Source: Acidobacteria bacterium UBA7540 (GTDB taxonomy: Bacteria > Acidobacteriota > Terriglobia > UBA7540). From it: a DNA stretch of 38,821 nt. The translations under genes and the position numbers were made by a program. Positions within the stretch are counted from its first letter, which is position 1, and each line of letters begins with the position of its first letter. Positions 8,296-16,758 of the stretch are shown here, piece by piece. The notes under the pieces were generated by a model that made no database searches, was not told where the DNA came from, and worked only from the letters and a program-made list of their open reading frames with translations. The stretch is from positions 8,253 through 47,073 of the forward strand of contig DLMI01000084.1 in assembly GCA_002478145.1 (NCBI GenBank), read 5' to 3'.

Positions 8296-9447
8296 GTGAA
8301 TCATTTGAGGTCACTTGCCTGTGCTTTCCTTCTGGCAGGGACCTGCTTTGCCATTCCCTCGGCGCCCGACGCGGCCGATCAAGCGGCTATCAATGAGGCG
8401 GTGAACTGGATTCGGGCAACGCCCCGCATTCGCGCAGAATACGACTACATCATGACCTGCCGCCTCAGGCTCCTGTTCTTTTGGGTGGGTCGGGATGACT
8501 TGGGAGGCGGATACATCAAGGCCGGCCAGGCGCTTGACGACCCAAGTCTCCGGATGATCCAGTTGCTTTTTGGTTCTGATCCTGCCAAGGCCCCGCGCGC
8601 CATCAACCGTTGGGGTGCAGGAACTGAAGTTCTAAGATCAGATGGCAGTAAAACTCCGGAGTCGAGCGCTTTTGTAGGCTTCATGAAGTCTTCAAAAGGT
8701 GAATCTGTATCAGCCATGCGGCGGGAACTCTCCCACGAGAAAAGCACCGGAAAGCATCTGTTTGAAGCCATTATCAGCCGGGTAGACGGCGCGCAAGCCA
8801 TCTCCACGACGGTTCCCTTTTACAGCGACAAGGACTATGACATGCACCAGCTCGCGGACGCCCAGAAGCTGGCCCTGGGTCAATTGGGCGACGGCCAAGC
8901 GCGAAAGTTCCGTCGTTTGGACGGCCCGGCGCGTGGCGAGTGCAGCAGGCCCGGGGGGTTTCTATCTACAACTGAGGAGCTGCTCGAACGATCCCTGACC
9001 GGGGAGAAAACCCCTGTCTCTTTATGTTATATTTACAACGCCCGCCCTTATACACTGACTTTACAGCGTGTGATTCCCATTACCACAAAGGACGTCCGCA
9101 TTACGCTGAAGGAGAAGGGCCGGAAAATCGACCAGTCATACCGCGACCTCAAAGAATCACAGTTCCAGATCTACAACCAGGAGTCCGGCGCCAAAACTGA
9201 CTTCAGTGTTTTGCTTGGAACTACCGGTGAGCTGCGGGGGGTTCCGGTCCAGATCAACTACCAGCCCAATTGGTGGTTCCAGATAGTCCTGAACCTCAAA
9301 ACCCAACCCCGGGGCGGGGCGGGCCGGGCCGGTGATTTGGGCCGCTTCGAGGGAAGAACCACGGCTTTGGGAACAGGAGATCCACCGGAACATTCTACAG
9401 CAGCCAGCCCCTGCAAACGACGCGCTGCTGCTACGCGAGGCACTTAG
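8296..9447 (+). CDS. Secreted or periplasmic protein of unknown function
   Basis: This 383-residue protein starts with a typical signal peptide (hydrophobic LACAFLLAGTCFAIP, cleavage likely near residue 20). The GTG at 8296 is chosen because GGAGG at 8286-8290 lies five bases upstream and it places the signal peptide at the N-terminus; the longer open frame back to 7963 overlaps the opposite gene and is not real. The mature part is mixed alpha/beta without recognised motifs. Up to about residue 333 (QINYQPNWWFQIVLNLK) it looks like a folded domain. The last 50 residues are Arg/Gly/Ala/Thr-rich and look out of frame, following the very G-rich run at 9308-9333; frame +2 there remains open to about 9505 and reads as more protein-like helix. 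A frameshift or sequencing slip in the G-run is possible. Confidence 0.75.
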   Translation: MNHLRSLACAFLLAGTCFAIPSAPDAADQAAINEAVNWIRATPRIRAEYDYIMTCRLRLLFFWVGRDDLGGGYIKAGQALDDPSLRMIQLLFGSDPAKAPRAINRWGAGTEVLRSDGSKTPESSAFVGFMKSSKGESVSAMRRELSHEKSTGKHLFEAIISRVDGAQAISTTVPFYSDKDYDMHQLADAQKLALGQLGDGQARKFRRLDGPARGECSRPGGFLSTTEELLERSLTGEKTPVSLCYIYNARPYTLTLQRVIPITTKDVRITLKEKGRKIDQSYRDLKESQFQIYNQESGAKTDFSVLLGTTGELRGVPVQINYQPNWWFQIVLNLKTQPRGGAGRAGDLGRFEGRTTALGTGDPPEHSTAASPCKRRAAATRGT

Positions 9448-9458
9448 CAGGCCCTCGG

Positions 9459-10424
9459 TCACAAGCGGCGAAAATAGTCAATGGTCCGGCCCAGACCTTC
9501 TTCCAGGCTGACGTGCGGCTCCCAACTCAAAAGGTCTCGAGCTCGCGAGATATCCGGGCGGCGGCATTTAGGATCATCCACTGGCAAGGGGTGGTGGGCC
9601 ATTCGACTCGAACTCTGTGTGAGCCGGATGATCAGCGCGGCGGTGTCAGCGACGCTAATTTCTGCTGGGTTTCCCAGGTTGATGGGCTGGTGAATGGCAT
9701 CGGAGGGTCCTGGCGAGGGTTCCTCGCTTTCGGCGTTGTGAATGAGCAAGCGGGTAATCCCTTCCACGAGGTCCGAGACGTAGCAAAAGCTGCGGGTCTG
9801 AGTCCCGCCTCCATAGATAGTGAGGTCCTTGCCCTGCAAAGCCTGGACGATGAAATTGGAGATGACCCGGCCGTCGTAAGGTCGCATCCGAGGGCCGTAG
9901 GTATTGAAGATGCGAGCGATGCGTGTATCCAGGCGGTGAGTGCGATAATACGCCAGGGTTAAGGCCTCAGCGAACCGTTTTGCTTCGTCGTAGACCCCAC
10001 GAGGCCCCACCGGGTTTACACGACCCCAGTAGTCCTCCGCTTGCGGGCTCACCTCTGGATCGCCGTAGACTTCTGAGGTGCTGGCCAGCAGGAACCTGGC
10101 GCCCCTGGCTTTCGCAAGCCCCAGAGCGTTATGGGTGCCGAGCGATCCCACCTTTAATGTCTGGATGGGCAGCCTGAGGTAATCAACGGGGCTGGCGGGA
10201 GAAGCAAAGTGCATCACCGCATCGACGGCCCCTTCCACTTCTATCGGCTTGGTGACATCGTGGCGGAGGAAGTTGAATCCCGGGTGGCTTTCAAAGGCGG
10301 CAATGTTCTCCAGGCGTCCGGTAATAAGGCTATCCACGCAGCAAACCTGGTGCCCCAGGGCAAGTAATTGCTCGCAGAGATGACTTCCCAGGAAACCCGC
10401 CCCCCCTGTAATGACAACCCTCAT
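9459..10424 (-). CDS. UDP-glucuronate decarboxylase (UDP-xylose synthase)
   Basis: This 321-residue cytosolic short-chain dehydrogenase-type enzyme converts UDP-glucuronate to UDP-xylose through an NAD+-dependent oxidation and decarboxylation. Seen: the Rossmann motif [10 protein letters not shown] near the N-terminus, STSEVYGDP with the catalytic Ser/Glu, the YDEAK Tyr/Lys pair, [10 protein letters not shown] and [35 protein letters not shown] is diagnostic for UXS against dTDP-glucose dehydratases and GalE. The ATG at 10424 has GAGGGAC upstream; a TTG one codon earlier is ignored. It follows the UDP-glucose dehydrogenase gene by 20 bp on the same strand, so the two form a two-step pathway unit: UDP-glucose to UDP-glucuronate to UDP-xylose, for polysaccharide or envelope glycans. 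It converges with the secreted-protein gene. Confidence 0.93.
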   Translation of the reverse strand: MRVVITGGAGFLGSHLCEQLLALGHQVCCVDSLITGRLENIAAFESHPGFNFLRHDVTKPIEVEGAVDAVMHFASPASPVDYLRLPIQTLKVGSLGTHNALGLAKARGARFLLASTSEVYGDPEVSPQAEDYWGRVNPVGPRGVYDEAKRFAEALTLAYYRTHRLDTRIARIFNTYGPRMRPYDGRVISNFIVQALQGKDLTIYGGGTQTRSFCYVSDLVEGITRLLIHNAESEEPSPGPSDAIHQPINLGNPAEISVADTAALIIRLTQSSSRMAHHPLPVDDPKCRRPDISRARDLLSWEPHVSLEEGLGRTIDYFRRL

Positions 10425-10444
10425 CAAAGTCCCTCGTTATCCAG

Positions 10445-11830
10445 TCAAACAGTTTTCGGATCGGGGAGGCGCTCACGAGCCGGCGATCCGCTGCCGATGT
10501 CCACGTATTCAAAACCATGTCCGGCCATCGTGGCACGGGAAAACATGTTGCGACCATCGAGAATCAGTGGCCGCGCCATGATTTGGCGAACCTTCGCCCA
10601 ATCAAGGCGCAGGAATTCTTCCCACTCGGTGAGAACCAAGACAGCTTCCGCGCCTTCGGCCGCTGCGTAAGCATCTGCACAATACTCAATCTCGGGGAGC
10701 TCCGCTTTAGCCTTTTCCATCGCCTGTGGATCGTGCGCACGCACAAGAGCGCCTTCCGCAAGCAATCTCCGGATTACCGCCAGCGATGGGGAAGATCGAA
10801 CGTCATCCGTGCGGGGTTTGAAGGCGAGTCCCCAAACTCCGATCCGTTTTCCGCGTACCACCCAAAGCTCCTCCTTGACCTTCTTAACGAACAAATCGAT
10901 GCGGCTCTGGTTGATTCTTTCCACTTCGCGCAGAAGCGTGAAGTCGCATCCGGCATTCTGGCCTACCCGGACGAAGGCTTGGAGGTCCTTGGGAAAGCAG
11001 GAACCACCAAATCCCACGCCCGGTCTGAGAAAGCTGCCGCCGATCCTTTTATCCATGCCCACTGCCTCCGCCACTTTTCCGGCGTCCGCTCCCACGGCTT
11101 CGCACAGGTCGGCGATCATGTTAATGAAGGAGATTTTCATGGCCAGGAAGGAATTCGAAGCATGCTTGATCAGCTCGGCACTGTTGATGTCCGTGACGAC
11201 GAAAGGCACGCGCGGGCTGTTGTGGCAATTCTCGTGAACGGGACAGGCAAAGCTCTGCTCCAGCACCGGCCGGTAAATTTCCTCCAGGAGTCCAGCCGCT
11301 CTTTCCGAGTCAACGCCTACAACAATACGGTCGGGATGAAAAAAATCCTCCACGCCCGATCCTTCACGCAAGAACTCGGGGTTGGAGGCCACGTCACACT
11401 GGAACTGGGAGTTGCTCCTGTATATGCAGAAGTGCTTCTGAAGCCGGCGGCCGGTCTGTACGGGGACAGTGCTTTTTTCAATTACCAGGCGGTAGCCACG
11501 GGCATGTTCGGAAATTCTTCGCGCCACCAACTCCACGGAGGAAAGGTCCGCTTCACCACTCTCGAGGGGTGGAGTCCCCACGCAGATAAAGATGACCTGG
11601 CACTTGGCCACGGCGTCTTCTATTTGAGAATTGAACTCGAGCCGCTTCGCCTGCTGGTTTCGCTTGACCAGGTCTCCCAGGATCGGTTCGTAGAACGGCA
11701 TTCCTCCCCGGTTTAAGAGCTCGATCTTCCGCGCGTCGTCGTCAACACCGATAACCCGATGGCCAATTTCGGCCAAGCCCGCGGCGGTGATAAGCCCCAC
11801 ATACCCGGTTCCAATGACCGCGATATTCAT
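10445..11830 (-). CDS. ugd: UDP-glucose 6-dehydrogenase
   Basis: This enzyme oxidises UDP-glucose to UDP-glucuronate with two NAD+. The protein has 461 residues. Seen: the NAD-binding MNIAVIGTGYVG at the N-terminus, NPEFLREGSGVEDFFHPDR, the central helix region NSFLAMKISFINM, and the catalytic Cys278 in GVGFGGSCFPKD. The C-terminal domain has GVWGLAFKPRTDDVRSSPS. The ATG at 11830 begins the canonical glycine-rich loop; upstream codons back to 11890 only add non-conserved residues. A GAGGAGG sits about eleven bases upstream. It is first in the ugd-uxs pair and is divergent from the transhydrogenase genes, with 188 bp between. A 399-residue open frame on the opposite strand is a shadow of this gene. 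Confidence 0.95.
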   Translation of the reverse strand: MNIAVIGTGYVGLITAAGLAEIGHRVIGVDDDARKIELLNRGGMPFYEPILGDLVKRNQQAKRLEFNSQIEDAVAKCQVIFICVGTPPLESGEADLSSVELVARRISEHARGYRLVIEKSTVPVQTGRRLQKHFCIYRSNSQFQCDVASNPEFLREGSGVEDFFHPDRIVVGVDSERAAGLLEEIYRPVLEQSFACPVHENCHNSPRVPFVVTDINSAELIKHASNSFLAMKISFINMIADLCEAVGADAGKVAEAVGMDKRIGGSFLRPGVGFGGSCFPKDLQAFVRVGQNAGCDFTLLREVERINQSRIDLFVKKVKEELWVVRGKRIGVWGLAFKPRTDDVRSSPSLAVIRRLLAEGALVRAHDPQAMEKAKAELPEIEYCADAYAAAEGAEAVLVLTEWEEFLRLDWAKVRQIMARPLILDGRNMFSRATMAGHGFEYVDIGSGSPARERLPDPKTV

Positions 11831-12018
11831 AAGAATACAATCCTCCTCGAGAATGGCTTTGAACTCCGCCCACTGGAGAGAGTACCACAAGAATATCCTT
11901 GCAGTGTCACTCGTAGTTGCTTGAAAATCTCAGAGAGATATGAGTAAGGGAAAGAGCCAGGGCGCAAGAGTAAGAAGGCGCAATTCAGGGAGCCAAGACG
12001 GAGTGGGGAGGAGGCTTC

Positions 12019-13185
12019 ATGATCGTTGGAGTTCCAAAGGAGAGCTTTCCAGGGGAGCGGCGCGTAGCGCTGGTGCCCGCGGTAATTCCGAGTTTGCTCA
12101 AAGCGGGTTTTGAGGTGGTTGTGGAGTCGGGCGCCGGAGCCGGCGCCGGCTACCCGGATGCAGAATACGTCGGGAAGGGCGGCAAGATTCTCCTCAAGCG
12201 AGCCGAGGTGTTCAAAGCTGCCGATGTCGTGCTCCAAGTGCTCTGCTACGGATCGAACGACGTAACTGGCAAGGCCGACATGCCTCTGCTTCGACCCGGC
12301 CAACTGCTTATCGGATTTCTGCGCCCTCTGGGGTCTGTGGAAACTGTTCAGGAAATTGCCTCCACGGGAGTTGCGGCATTCTCCATCGAGCTCATGCCGC
12401 GCACCACGCGCGCGCAGAGTATGGACGCTCTCTCTTCCATGGCGACGATCTGCGGCTACAAGGCGGTGCTGCTGGCTGCGGACAGGCTTCCGCGGCTCTT
12501 CCCCATGCTCACCACCGCAGCAGGCACCATTACCCCGGCGCGTGTACTCATCATCGGGGCAGGTGTGGCAGGTCTTCAGGCCATCGCGACGGCGCGGAGG
12601 TTGGGCGCCGTCACCTCTGCCTATGATATGCGGCCTGCGGCAAAGGAGCAGGTGCAGAGCCTGGGAGGGCGCTTTGTGGAACTACCCGTCGAGGCGAAGG
12701 ATGCCCAGGATTCCCGTGGCTACGCGCGGGCACAAGACGAGTCGTTTTATCTGCGCCAGCGGGAGTTACTCAGCCGCGTGGTGGCCGAGAGCGATGTCGT
12801 GATTACAGCGGCGGTCATCCCCGGCAAGAAGGCGCCGGTGCTGGTGACGCGCGACATGGTGGAGAAGATGGCGCCCGGGTCGGTCATCGTGGACGTGGCC
12901 GGCGAGAGGGGTGGGAATTGCGAACTGACCCGGGCAAACCAAGTCGTCGTCGAGCACGATGTTACCATCATCGGTTACATCAATCTGGCGAGCACCGTTC
13001 CTTATCATGCCAGCCAGATGTATGCTCGAAACGTGGCGGCGTTTCTTCTTCACCTGACTAAAGACAAGAGGATTGAGATCAAGACAGATGACGAGATTAC
13101 CCGCGAAACCCTCGTGACAGAGGGGGGCGAGGTGGTCAACGCGCGGGTGCGGGAATTCTTCTCGCTCCCGGCGAAGATCGCTTAG
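12019..13185 (+). CDS. pntAA: NAD(P) transhydrogenase subunit alpha, part 1 (NAD(H)-binding domain I)
   Basis: This 388-residue subunit carries the soluble NAD(H)-binding domain of the proton-translocating transhydrogenase, which uses the proton gradient to reduce NADP+ with NADH. The N-terminus IVGVPKESFPGERRVALVPA is shared with alanine dehydrogenase, and the nucleotide site is IGAGVAGLQAIATARRLGA, then YDMRPAAKEQVQSLG and the mobile-loop region around YARAQDE. It lacks the membrane segments of fused PntA; those are in the next gene, so this is the three-subunit form seen in Rhodospirillum. ATG 12019 follows a strong GGGGAGGAGG. It is followed 44 bp later by pntAB. Confidence 0.94.
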   Translation: MIVGVPKESFPGERRVALVPAVIPSLLKAGFEVVVESGAGAGAGYPDAEYVGKGGKILLKRAEVFKAADVVLQVLCYGSNDVTGKADMPLLRPGQLLIGFLRPLGSVETVQEIASTGVAAFSIELMPRTTRAQSMDALSSMATICGYKAVLLAADRLPRLFPMLTTAAGTITPARVLIIGAGVAGLQAIATARRLGAVTSAYDMRPAAKEQVQSLGGRFVELPVEAKDAQDSRGYARAQDESFYLRQRELLSRVVAESDVVITAAVIPGKKAPVLVTRDMVEKMAPGSVIVDVAGERGGNCELTRANQVVVEHDVTIIGYINLASTVPYHASQMYARNVAAFLLHLTKDKRIEIKTDDEITRETLVTEGGEVVNARVREFFSLPAKIA

Positions 13186-13229
13186 CAGGATGCTGAAAAC
13201 CTTTTTCAATGCTGCCGGAGGAGGAAAAC

Positions 13230-13526
13230 GTGACGTCAAACCTGATCACCAGCCTCTACGTGTTCATGCTGGCAGGCTTTCTCGGTTTCCAGGTGATTCG
13301 ACGAGTCTCTCCACTTCTTCACACACCGCTCATGTCCCTGACGAACGCCCTGGATGCCATCGCTGTGGTGGGCGCCATCGTGCTTGTCGGCGAGCATAAG
13401 AGCACGTTTGCGACAGTCCTTGGGACAGTGGCGGTAGTGGCCGCAATGAGCAACGTGGTCGGCGGTTTCCTGATTACGGACCGCATGCTAAGAATGTTCA
13501 AAACCAGTAAACCGAAAAAGCCATGA
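13230..13526 (+). CDS. pntAB: NAD(P) transhydrogenase subunit alpha, part 2 (membrane domain II)
   Basis: This 98-residue protein has about three transmembrane helices (around residues 6-25, 36-55 and 61-85) that form half of the membrane proton channel with PntB. The family signature is the stretch NALDAIAVVGAI followed by a second hydrophobic block. The GTG at 13230 is chosen because GGAGGAGG (13217-13224) lies five bases upstream; the ATG at 13209 would put that Shine-Dalgarno inside the coding sequence. The stop overlaps the start of pntB by four bases (ATGA), consistent with translational coupling. Confidence 0.93.
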   Translation: MTSNLITSLYVFMLAGFLGFQVIRRVSPLLHTPLMSLTNALDAIAVVGAIVLVGEHKSTFATVLGTVAVVAAMSNVVGGFLITDRMLRMFKTSKPKKP

Positions 13527-14917
13527 CGCCACTCATTAACGAGACTTTTATCCAGATCACTTACCTTGTCGCCACCGCCCTGTTCATCCTTGCACTCAAG
13601 TGGCTGAGCGCGCCAAGCACTGCACGACGTGGTGTTTGGGCCGGTGAACTTGGGATGGTCCTGGCGATTGGCGGGACGCTGTTCTATCAGGGGATTGTTG
13701 ACTACAAGTGGATCGTGATTGCCCTCGTCCTGGGGTCGATCATCGGCGTCCCCCTTGGCCTTGTCCACATGACGGCGGTCCCGCAGCGGACGGCTCTCAG
13801 CCACGCTTGTGGCGCCCTGTGCGTAGCGCTCGTCGGTACGGCAGAATACTATCTGCGCGCGCCCAACGTCCCGCCCTTCGTGATGGCGGTGCTCTCGATG
13901 GAAGTTATTCTCGGCTCGCTGACCTTCACCGGCAGTTTGATGGCCACAGGGAAGCTGCAAGAAATCCTGCCGCAACGCCCCATCACCTATAAAGGGCAGA
14001 ACATGGTGAATCTATCGCTGCTGGCGGTAGCGGTGATAGCCGCAGTCATCCTGGTGCTTCACCCTGGGCAGAAGCACCTCTTCCCGCTGCTCATAGGTAT
14101 TCCGCTGGTCTTTGGCGTCCTGATGATCGTTCCCATCGGCGGCGCAGACATGCCCACCGTGATCTCGCTGCTGAATTCTTACGCCGGCCTTTCTGCGGCG
14201 GCGATGGGGTTCGTCCTGGACAGCAAGCTGCTGATCATCGCGGGCGCGCTGGACGGCTCTTCGGGGTTCATCCTTTCGGTGATCATGTCCAAAGCGATGA
14301 ACCGCTCCTTCACGAATGTTCTGTTCGGCGCGTTCGGGCAGGTGCAGGCTTCTGCCGTGGCAGGTGAGGAAGCGCGAACCGTGCGCAGCGCTACAGCCGA
14401 GGAGGCTGCCTCGATTCTTGCGGCTGCTAACTCCGTTGTGATCGTTCCAGGGTATGGGATGGCGGTGGCGCAGGCGCAGCACAAGGTCAGGGAACTTTAT
14501 GATGCCCTCAGCAAACGCGGCGTGGATGTGAAGTTCGGCATTCACCCCGTGGCGGGACGCATGCCCGGTCACATGAATGTTCTGCTGGCCGAGGCCGACA
14601 TCCCTTACGACAAGTTGATGGATATGGATGCCATCAATCCGGAGTTCCCCCAGACCGACGTGGCCTTGGTGATCGGGGCGAACGACGTGACCAATCCTGC
14701 CGCGAGGACCGATCAGGGCAGCCCCATCTACGGCATGCCCATCCTCGACGTGGATAAGGCCCGAACCGTCATGGTGATTAAAAGGAGCATGAGCCCCGGC
14801 TTCGCGGGCATCGACAACCCTCTCTATTACTTGGATAAGACCTTGATGCTCTTTGGGGATGCCAAATCATTTGTCGGCGACATCGTGCGCGAGTTGGCGG
14901 GAAGCGGGCACGCGTAG
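13523..14917 (+). CDS. pntB: NAD(P) transhydrogenase subunit beta
   Basis: This 464-residue subunit combines about eight membrane helices (residues 1-265) with the C-terminal NADP(H)-binding domain III. Seen: GGADMPTVISLLNSYAGLSAA and LDGSSGFILSVIM in the membrane part; VVIVPGYGMAVAQAQH, which binds NADP; GVDVKFGIHPVAGRMPGHMNVLLAEA; and GANDVTNPAAR with VIKRSMSPGFAGIDN near the end. All are diagnostic of PntB. Length is normal (about 460). Its start overlaps the pntAB stop by four bases. The three pnt genes supply NADPH for biosynthesis or redox defence. A repeat array starts seven bases after the stop. Confidence 0.95.
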   Translation: MTPLINETFIQITYLVATALFILALKWLSAPSTARRGVWAGELGMVLAIGGTLFYQGIVDYKWIVIALVLGSIIGVPLGLVHMTAVPQRTALSHACGALCVALVGTAEYYLRAPNVPPFVMAVLSMEVILGSLTFTGSLMATGKLQEILPQRPITYKGQNMVNLSLLAVAVIAAVILVLHPGQKHLFPLLIGIPLVFGVLMIVPIGGADMPTVISLLNSYAGLSAAAMGFVLDSKLLIIAGALDGSSGFILSVIMSKAMNRSFTNVLFGAFGQVQASAVAGEEARTVRSATAEEAASILAAANSVVIVPGYGMAVAQAQHKVRELYDALSKRGVDVKFGIHPVAGRMPGHMNVLLAEADIPYDKLMDMDAINPEFPQTDVALVIGANDVTNPAARTDQGSPIYGMPILDVDKARTVMVIKRSMSPGFAGIDNPLYYLDKTLMLFGDAKSFVGDIVRELAGSGHA

Positions 14918-14923
14918 CAAGGG

Positions 14924-15209
14924 CAGGATTCAGGATTCAGGATTCGGGATTCAGGGAAGACGAAAACAGCAGGACTTTGCCGCAAGAGAATGAAACCCTC
15001 TGCGTCCTCCGTGCCTCTCAAGCTTTAAGGCAGAGTGCACGGAGAGGCTCAGTGACCTCCGTGTTGAAGCCTTCCTGCTCACGGAGCACACGGAGAAATT
15101 TCCGCGGCTTGAGAAGGAAGTGAGAACTAGTGCTGGAGATAGCGGGATTCGGGTTTGGAACACCGCGCTTGTGGTTCTTCCTTGAATCCTGACTCCTGAA
15201 TCCTGAATC
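14924..15209. repeat. Inverted GGATTCA arrays enclosing a second repeat-like core
   Basis: Degenerate heptamers of GGATTCA (14924-14956) and their reverse complement (15181-15209) close a 286-bp spacer between the converging pntB and cytochrome c genes. The right array touches the cytochrome stop codon at 15210. The core (about 14997-15110) holds separate scattered copies of CTCCGTG/CACGGAG words. Such spacers resemble the short tandemly repeated repetitive sequences described in cyanobacteria. No gene is seen. Confidence 0.7.
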
Positions 15210-15551
15210 CTATTTCTTCTTCAGCGAGCGGACGTAGGCGATCACAGCCGAGATCTCTCCGTCCTTAAGCTGTCCGCCAAAGGCCGGCATCGCCGTCCCT
15301 TTCTTGCCATTCTTGATGACTTCCCTCATTCCCTTCTCATTAGTGGAAGACTGCCACTTGGGGTCGGTGAAGTTCGGGGTTTTGAGGGCGGGAAATCCCT
15401 TTCCGTCAGTGCCGTGGCACACCGCGCAATTCTTCGTGAAAATCGCCGCGCCGTTGACCCCCGGAACTGCAGCTTGAAAAGTGAGAGACGAAACAAGCAC
15501 GCCCGCTCCAATCAGTAAGCATTTTGAGCCCAAGCCTGTGTCAAGTTTCAT
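15210..15551 (-). CDS. Secreted class I c-type cytochrome
   Basis: This 113-residue periplasmic electron carrier has an N-terminal signal or anchor segment (LLIGAGVLVSSLTFQ, residues 12-26), the heme-binding Cys42-x2-Cys45-His46 (CAVCH) and a probable axial Met88 in AMPAFGG. The C-terminal helix is SAVIAYVRSLKKK. The size fits small monoheme cytochromes of the c6/c551 type that serve oxidases or other respiratory enzymes. The ATG at 15551 follows AGGAGG three bases upstream; the upstream codons to 15608 are not conserved-looking. It stands alone, so its redox partner is unknown. Confidence 0.9.
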   Translation of the reverse strand: MKLDTGLGSKCLLIGAGVLVSSLTFQAAVPGVNGAAIFTKNCAVCHGTDGKGFPALKTPNFTDPKWQSSTNEKGMREVIKNGKKGTAMPAFGGQLKDGEISAVIAYVRSLKKK

Positions 15552-15690
15552 AAACCTCCTGAATGCTGGGACGCCTATTCGGCAGAAGCCAGCTAAAGCA
15601 AACTCCACATTCGAAGTGGGCCTGCTCCCTGAGAATCGAGTGCGGCGGTATTCAAGGCTGGCACCGTAACCTTGTTGAGAGAAGCCTATT

Positions 15691-15966
15691 CTATCGTTGA
15701 GGTGGAACGTATCCAGGAGGAGGAGCGGACGCTTCGCCGAAGAAAAACTGTTCCATCTGTTGGGCGATAAACTCCTGAGCTTCCTTGCTAGCGGGAGCCA
15801 GGCGATACTCGTTGATGAGCATCCTCAAATAGTCTAGCCAGCGATTCCAGGCTTCTTGCGAGACATGGTCGTATATCCGCTGGCCCAGTTCACCGCTCCA
15901 GGGGGGCTCCTCGAGACCCGGAAGTTCTCTGCCAAGCTTCACACATTTCACCATTCGCTGTGACAT
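15691..15966 (-). CDS. Probable Fe(2+)-trafficking protein (YggX family)
   Basis: This 91-residue cytosolic protein matches YggX: a VKCVKLG start with the conserved Cys, [16 protein letters not shown], a helix ending in MLINEYRL, and the C-terminal EQFFFGE...PPGYVPP. YggX protects iron-sulfur proteins from oxidative damage and may buffer ferrous iron. Length is normal for the family (about 90). The ATG at 15966 has AAGGA upstream, within the last codons of the RNase HI-like gene; the two genes are separated by three bases and are surely cotranscribed. Confidence 0.92.
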   Translation of the reverse strand: MSQRMVKCVKLGRELPGLEEPPWSGELGQRIYDHVSQEAWNRWLDYLRMLINEYRLAPASKEAQEFIAQQMEQFFFGEASAPPPGYVPPQR

Positions 15967-15969
15967 TGT

Positions 15970-16572
15970 TTATTCCTTCCGGTAGATTTCCAAATTTACC
16001 ACTTCGCCTTCGAAAAGCGAAAGCTGTCCGTGGGGTTCAAGGAGCCCTTTGTGAAAGGTAGCGGAGGCGCGCAACGGCTTGGCGACCTTCGACCCAGAGC
16101 CGGGCGATACGTCTTGGACAAGGCCTCCCTGCCCTTCTGCCCGATCCCTTTTCCATGCTCGCTCCGCCGCCTCCAGGGCCTGGTTTGCAAGCTGATCGGC
16201 TTCGTGATTCTGTTCGCGCGGCACATGCTGAATCGAGAACGATTCCAGGCGCGCGATCATTTGCCGCGCCTGCTGTTGCAGGGGTTTCAATCCCGGACTC
16301 TTTACCTTGTAGACGCCCTCGATTTGGCGCGCCAACAACTCTGAATCCGTTTGCACGTGAACCCGCAGGTAATGGTTGCTGAGAGCGTATTCGAGGGCCG
16401 CGAGAAGAGCCTGGTATTCGGCAAAGTTATTAGTGGCTCTGCCGAGATATCCTGAAAATCCAGCAAGTTTGGAGCCGTCGGAAGATTCCACGACCACGGC
16501 ATAAGCTGCCGGGCCGGGATTACCACGGGAGGCGCCGTCGATATGCGCTATAACCTCAGAGGATTTGGCCAT
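15970..16572 (-). CDS. RNase HI family protein
   Basis: This 200-residue protein has an N-terminal RNase H domain (residues 5-140) that would cut the RNA strand of RNA-DNA hybrids. Catalytic residues are seen: Asp in HIDGASRGNPGPA, Glu in NFAEYQALL, Asp in VQTDSELL and Asp in HEADQLANQAL. The spacing and the short basic segment resemble the archaeal/Bacillus YpdQ-type rather than E. coli RnhA. The last 60 residues (Lys/Arg/Ser/Pro-rich, ending LSLFEGEVVNLEIYRKE) are an extra C-terminal tail of unknown role. The ATG at 16572 has no Shine-Dalgarno: the repeat array 16573-16758 abuts it directly. It is followed three bases later by the YggX gene. Confidence 0.88.
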   Translation of the reverse strand: MAKSSEVIAHIDGASRGNPGPAAYAVVVESSDGSKLAGFSGYLGRATNNFAEYQALLAALEYALSNHYLRVHVQTDSELLARQIEGVYKVKSPGLKPLQQQARQMIARLESFSIQHVPREQNHEADQLANQALEAAERAWKRDRAEGQGGLVQDVSPGSGSKVAKPLRASATFHKGLLEPHGQLSLFEGEVVNLEIYRKE

Positions 16573-16758
16573 GCTGAAAAATCGAAACTCGAAATCCGAA
16601 AAGCGAAATCCGAAACCCGAGATTCGAAATCGAAGGAATCGAAATTCAAAAATAGCGGATCGAAATTCGAGACTTAGAGCGATTGGCGATCGTCGAATTT
16701 CGAGTTTCGAATTTCGAGTTTCGAATTTCGATTTTCGAGTTTCGGATTTCGAGTTCCC
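16573..16758. repeat. Inverted TCGAAAT/ATTTCGA repeat array filling a whole spacer
   Basis: The whole 186-bp gap between the zinc-ribbon gene stop (16759) and the RNase HI-like start (16572) consists of degenerate 7-10 bp units: CGAAATCCGAAA-like words on the left and the reverse complement TTTCGAATTTCGAG on the right, with the turn near 16675. A long imperfect hairpin is possible. There is no room for a separate ribosome-binding site before the start codon. Confidence 0.8.

Noticed and set aside
10517..11716. 399-codon open frame antisense to ugd
   Set aside because: Its composition is that of a shadow frame; ugd on the other strand has all catalytic motifs. Long antisense frames are expected at this GC content.
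16573..16758. CRISPR-like repetition
   Set aside because: Units are 7-10 bp, degenerate, without unique spacers, and arranged as an inverted pair; no cas genes.
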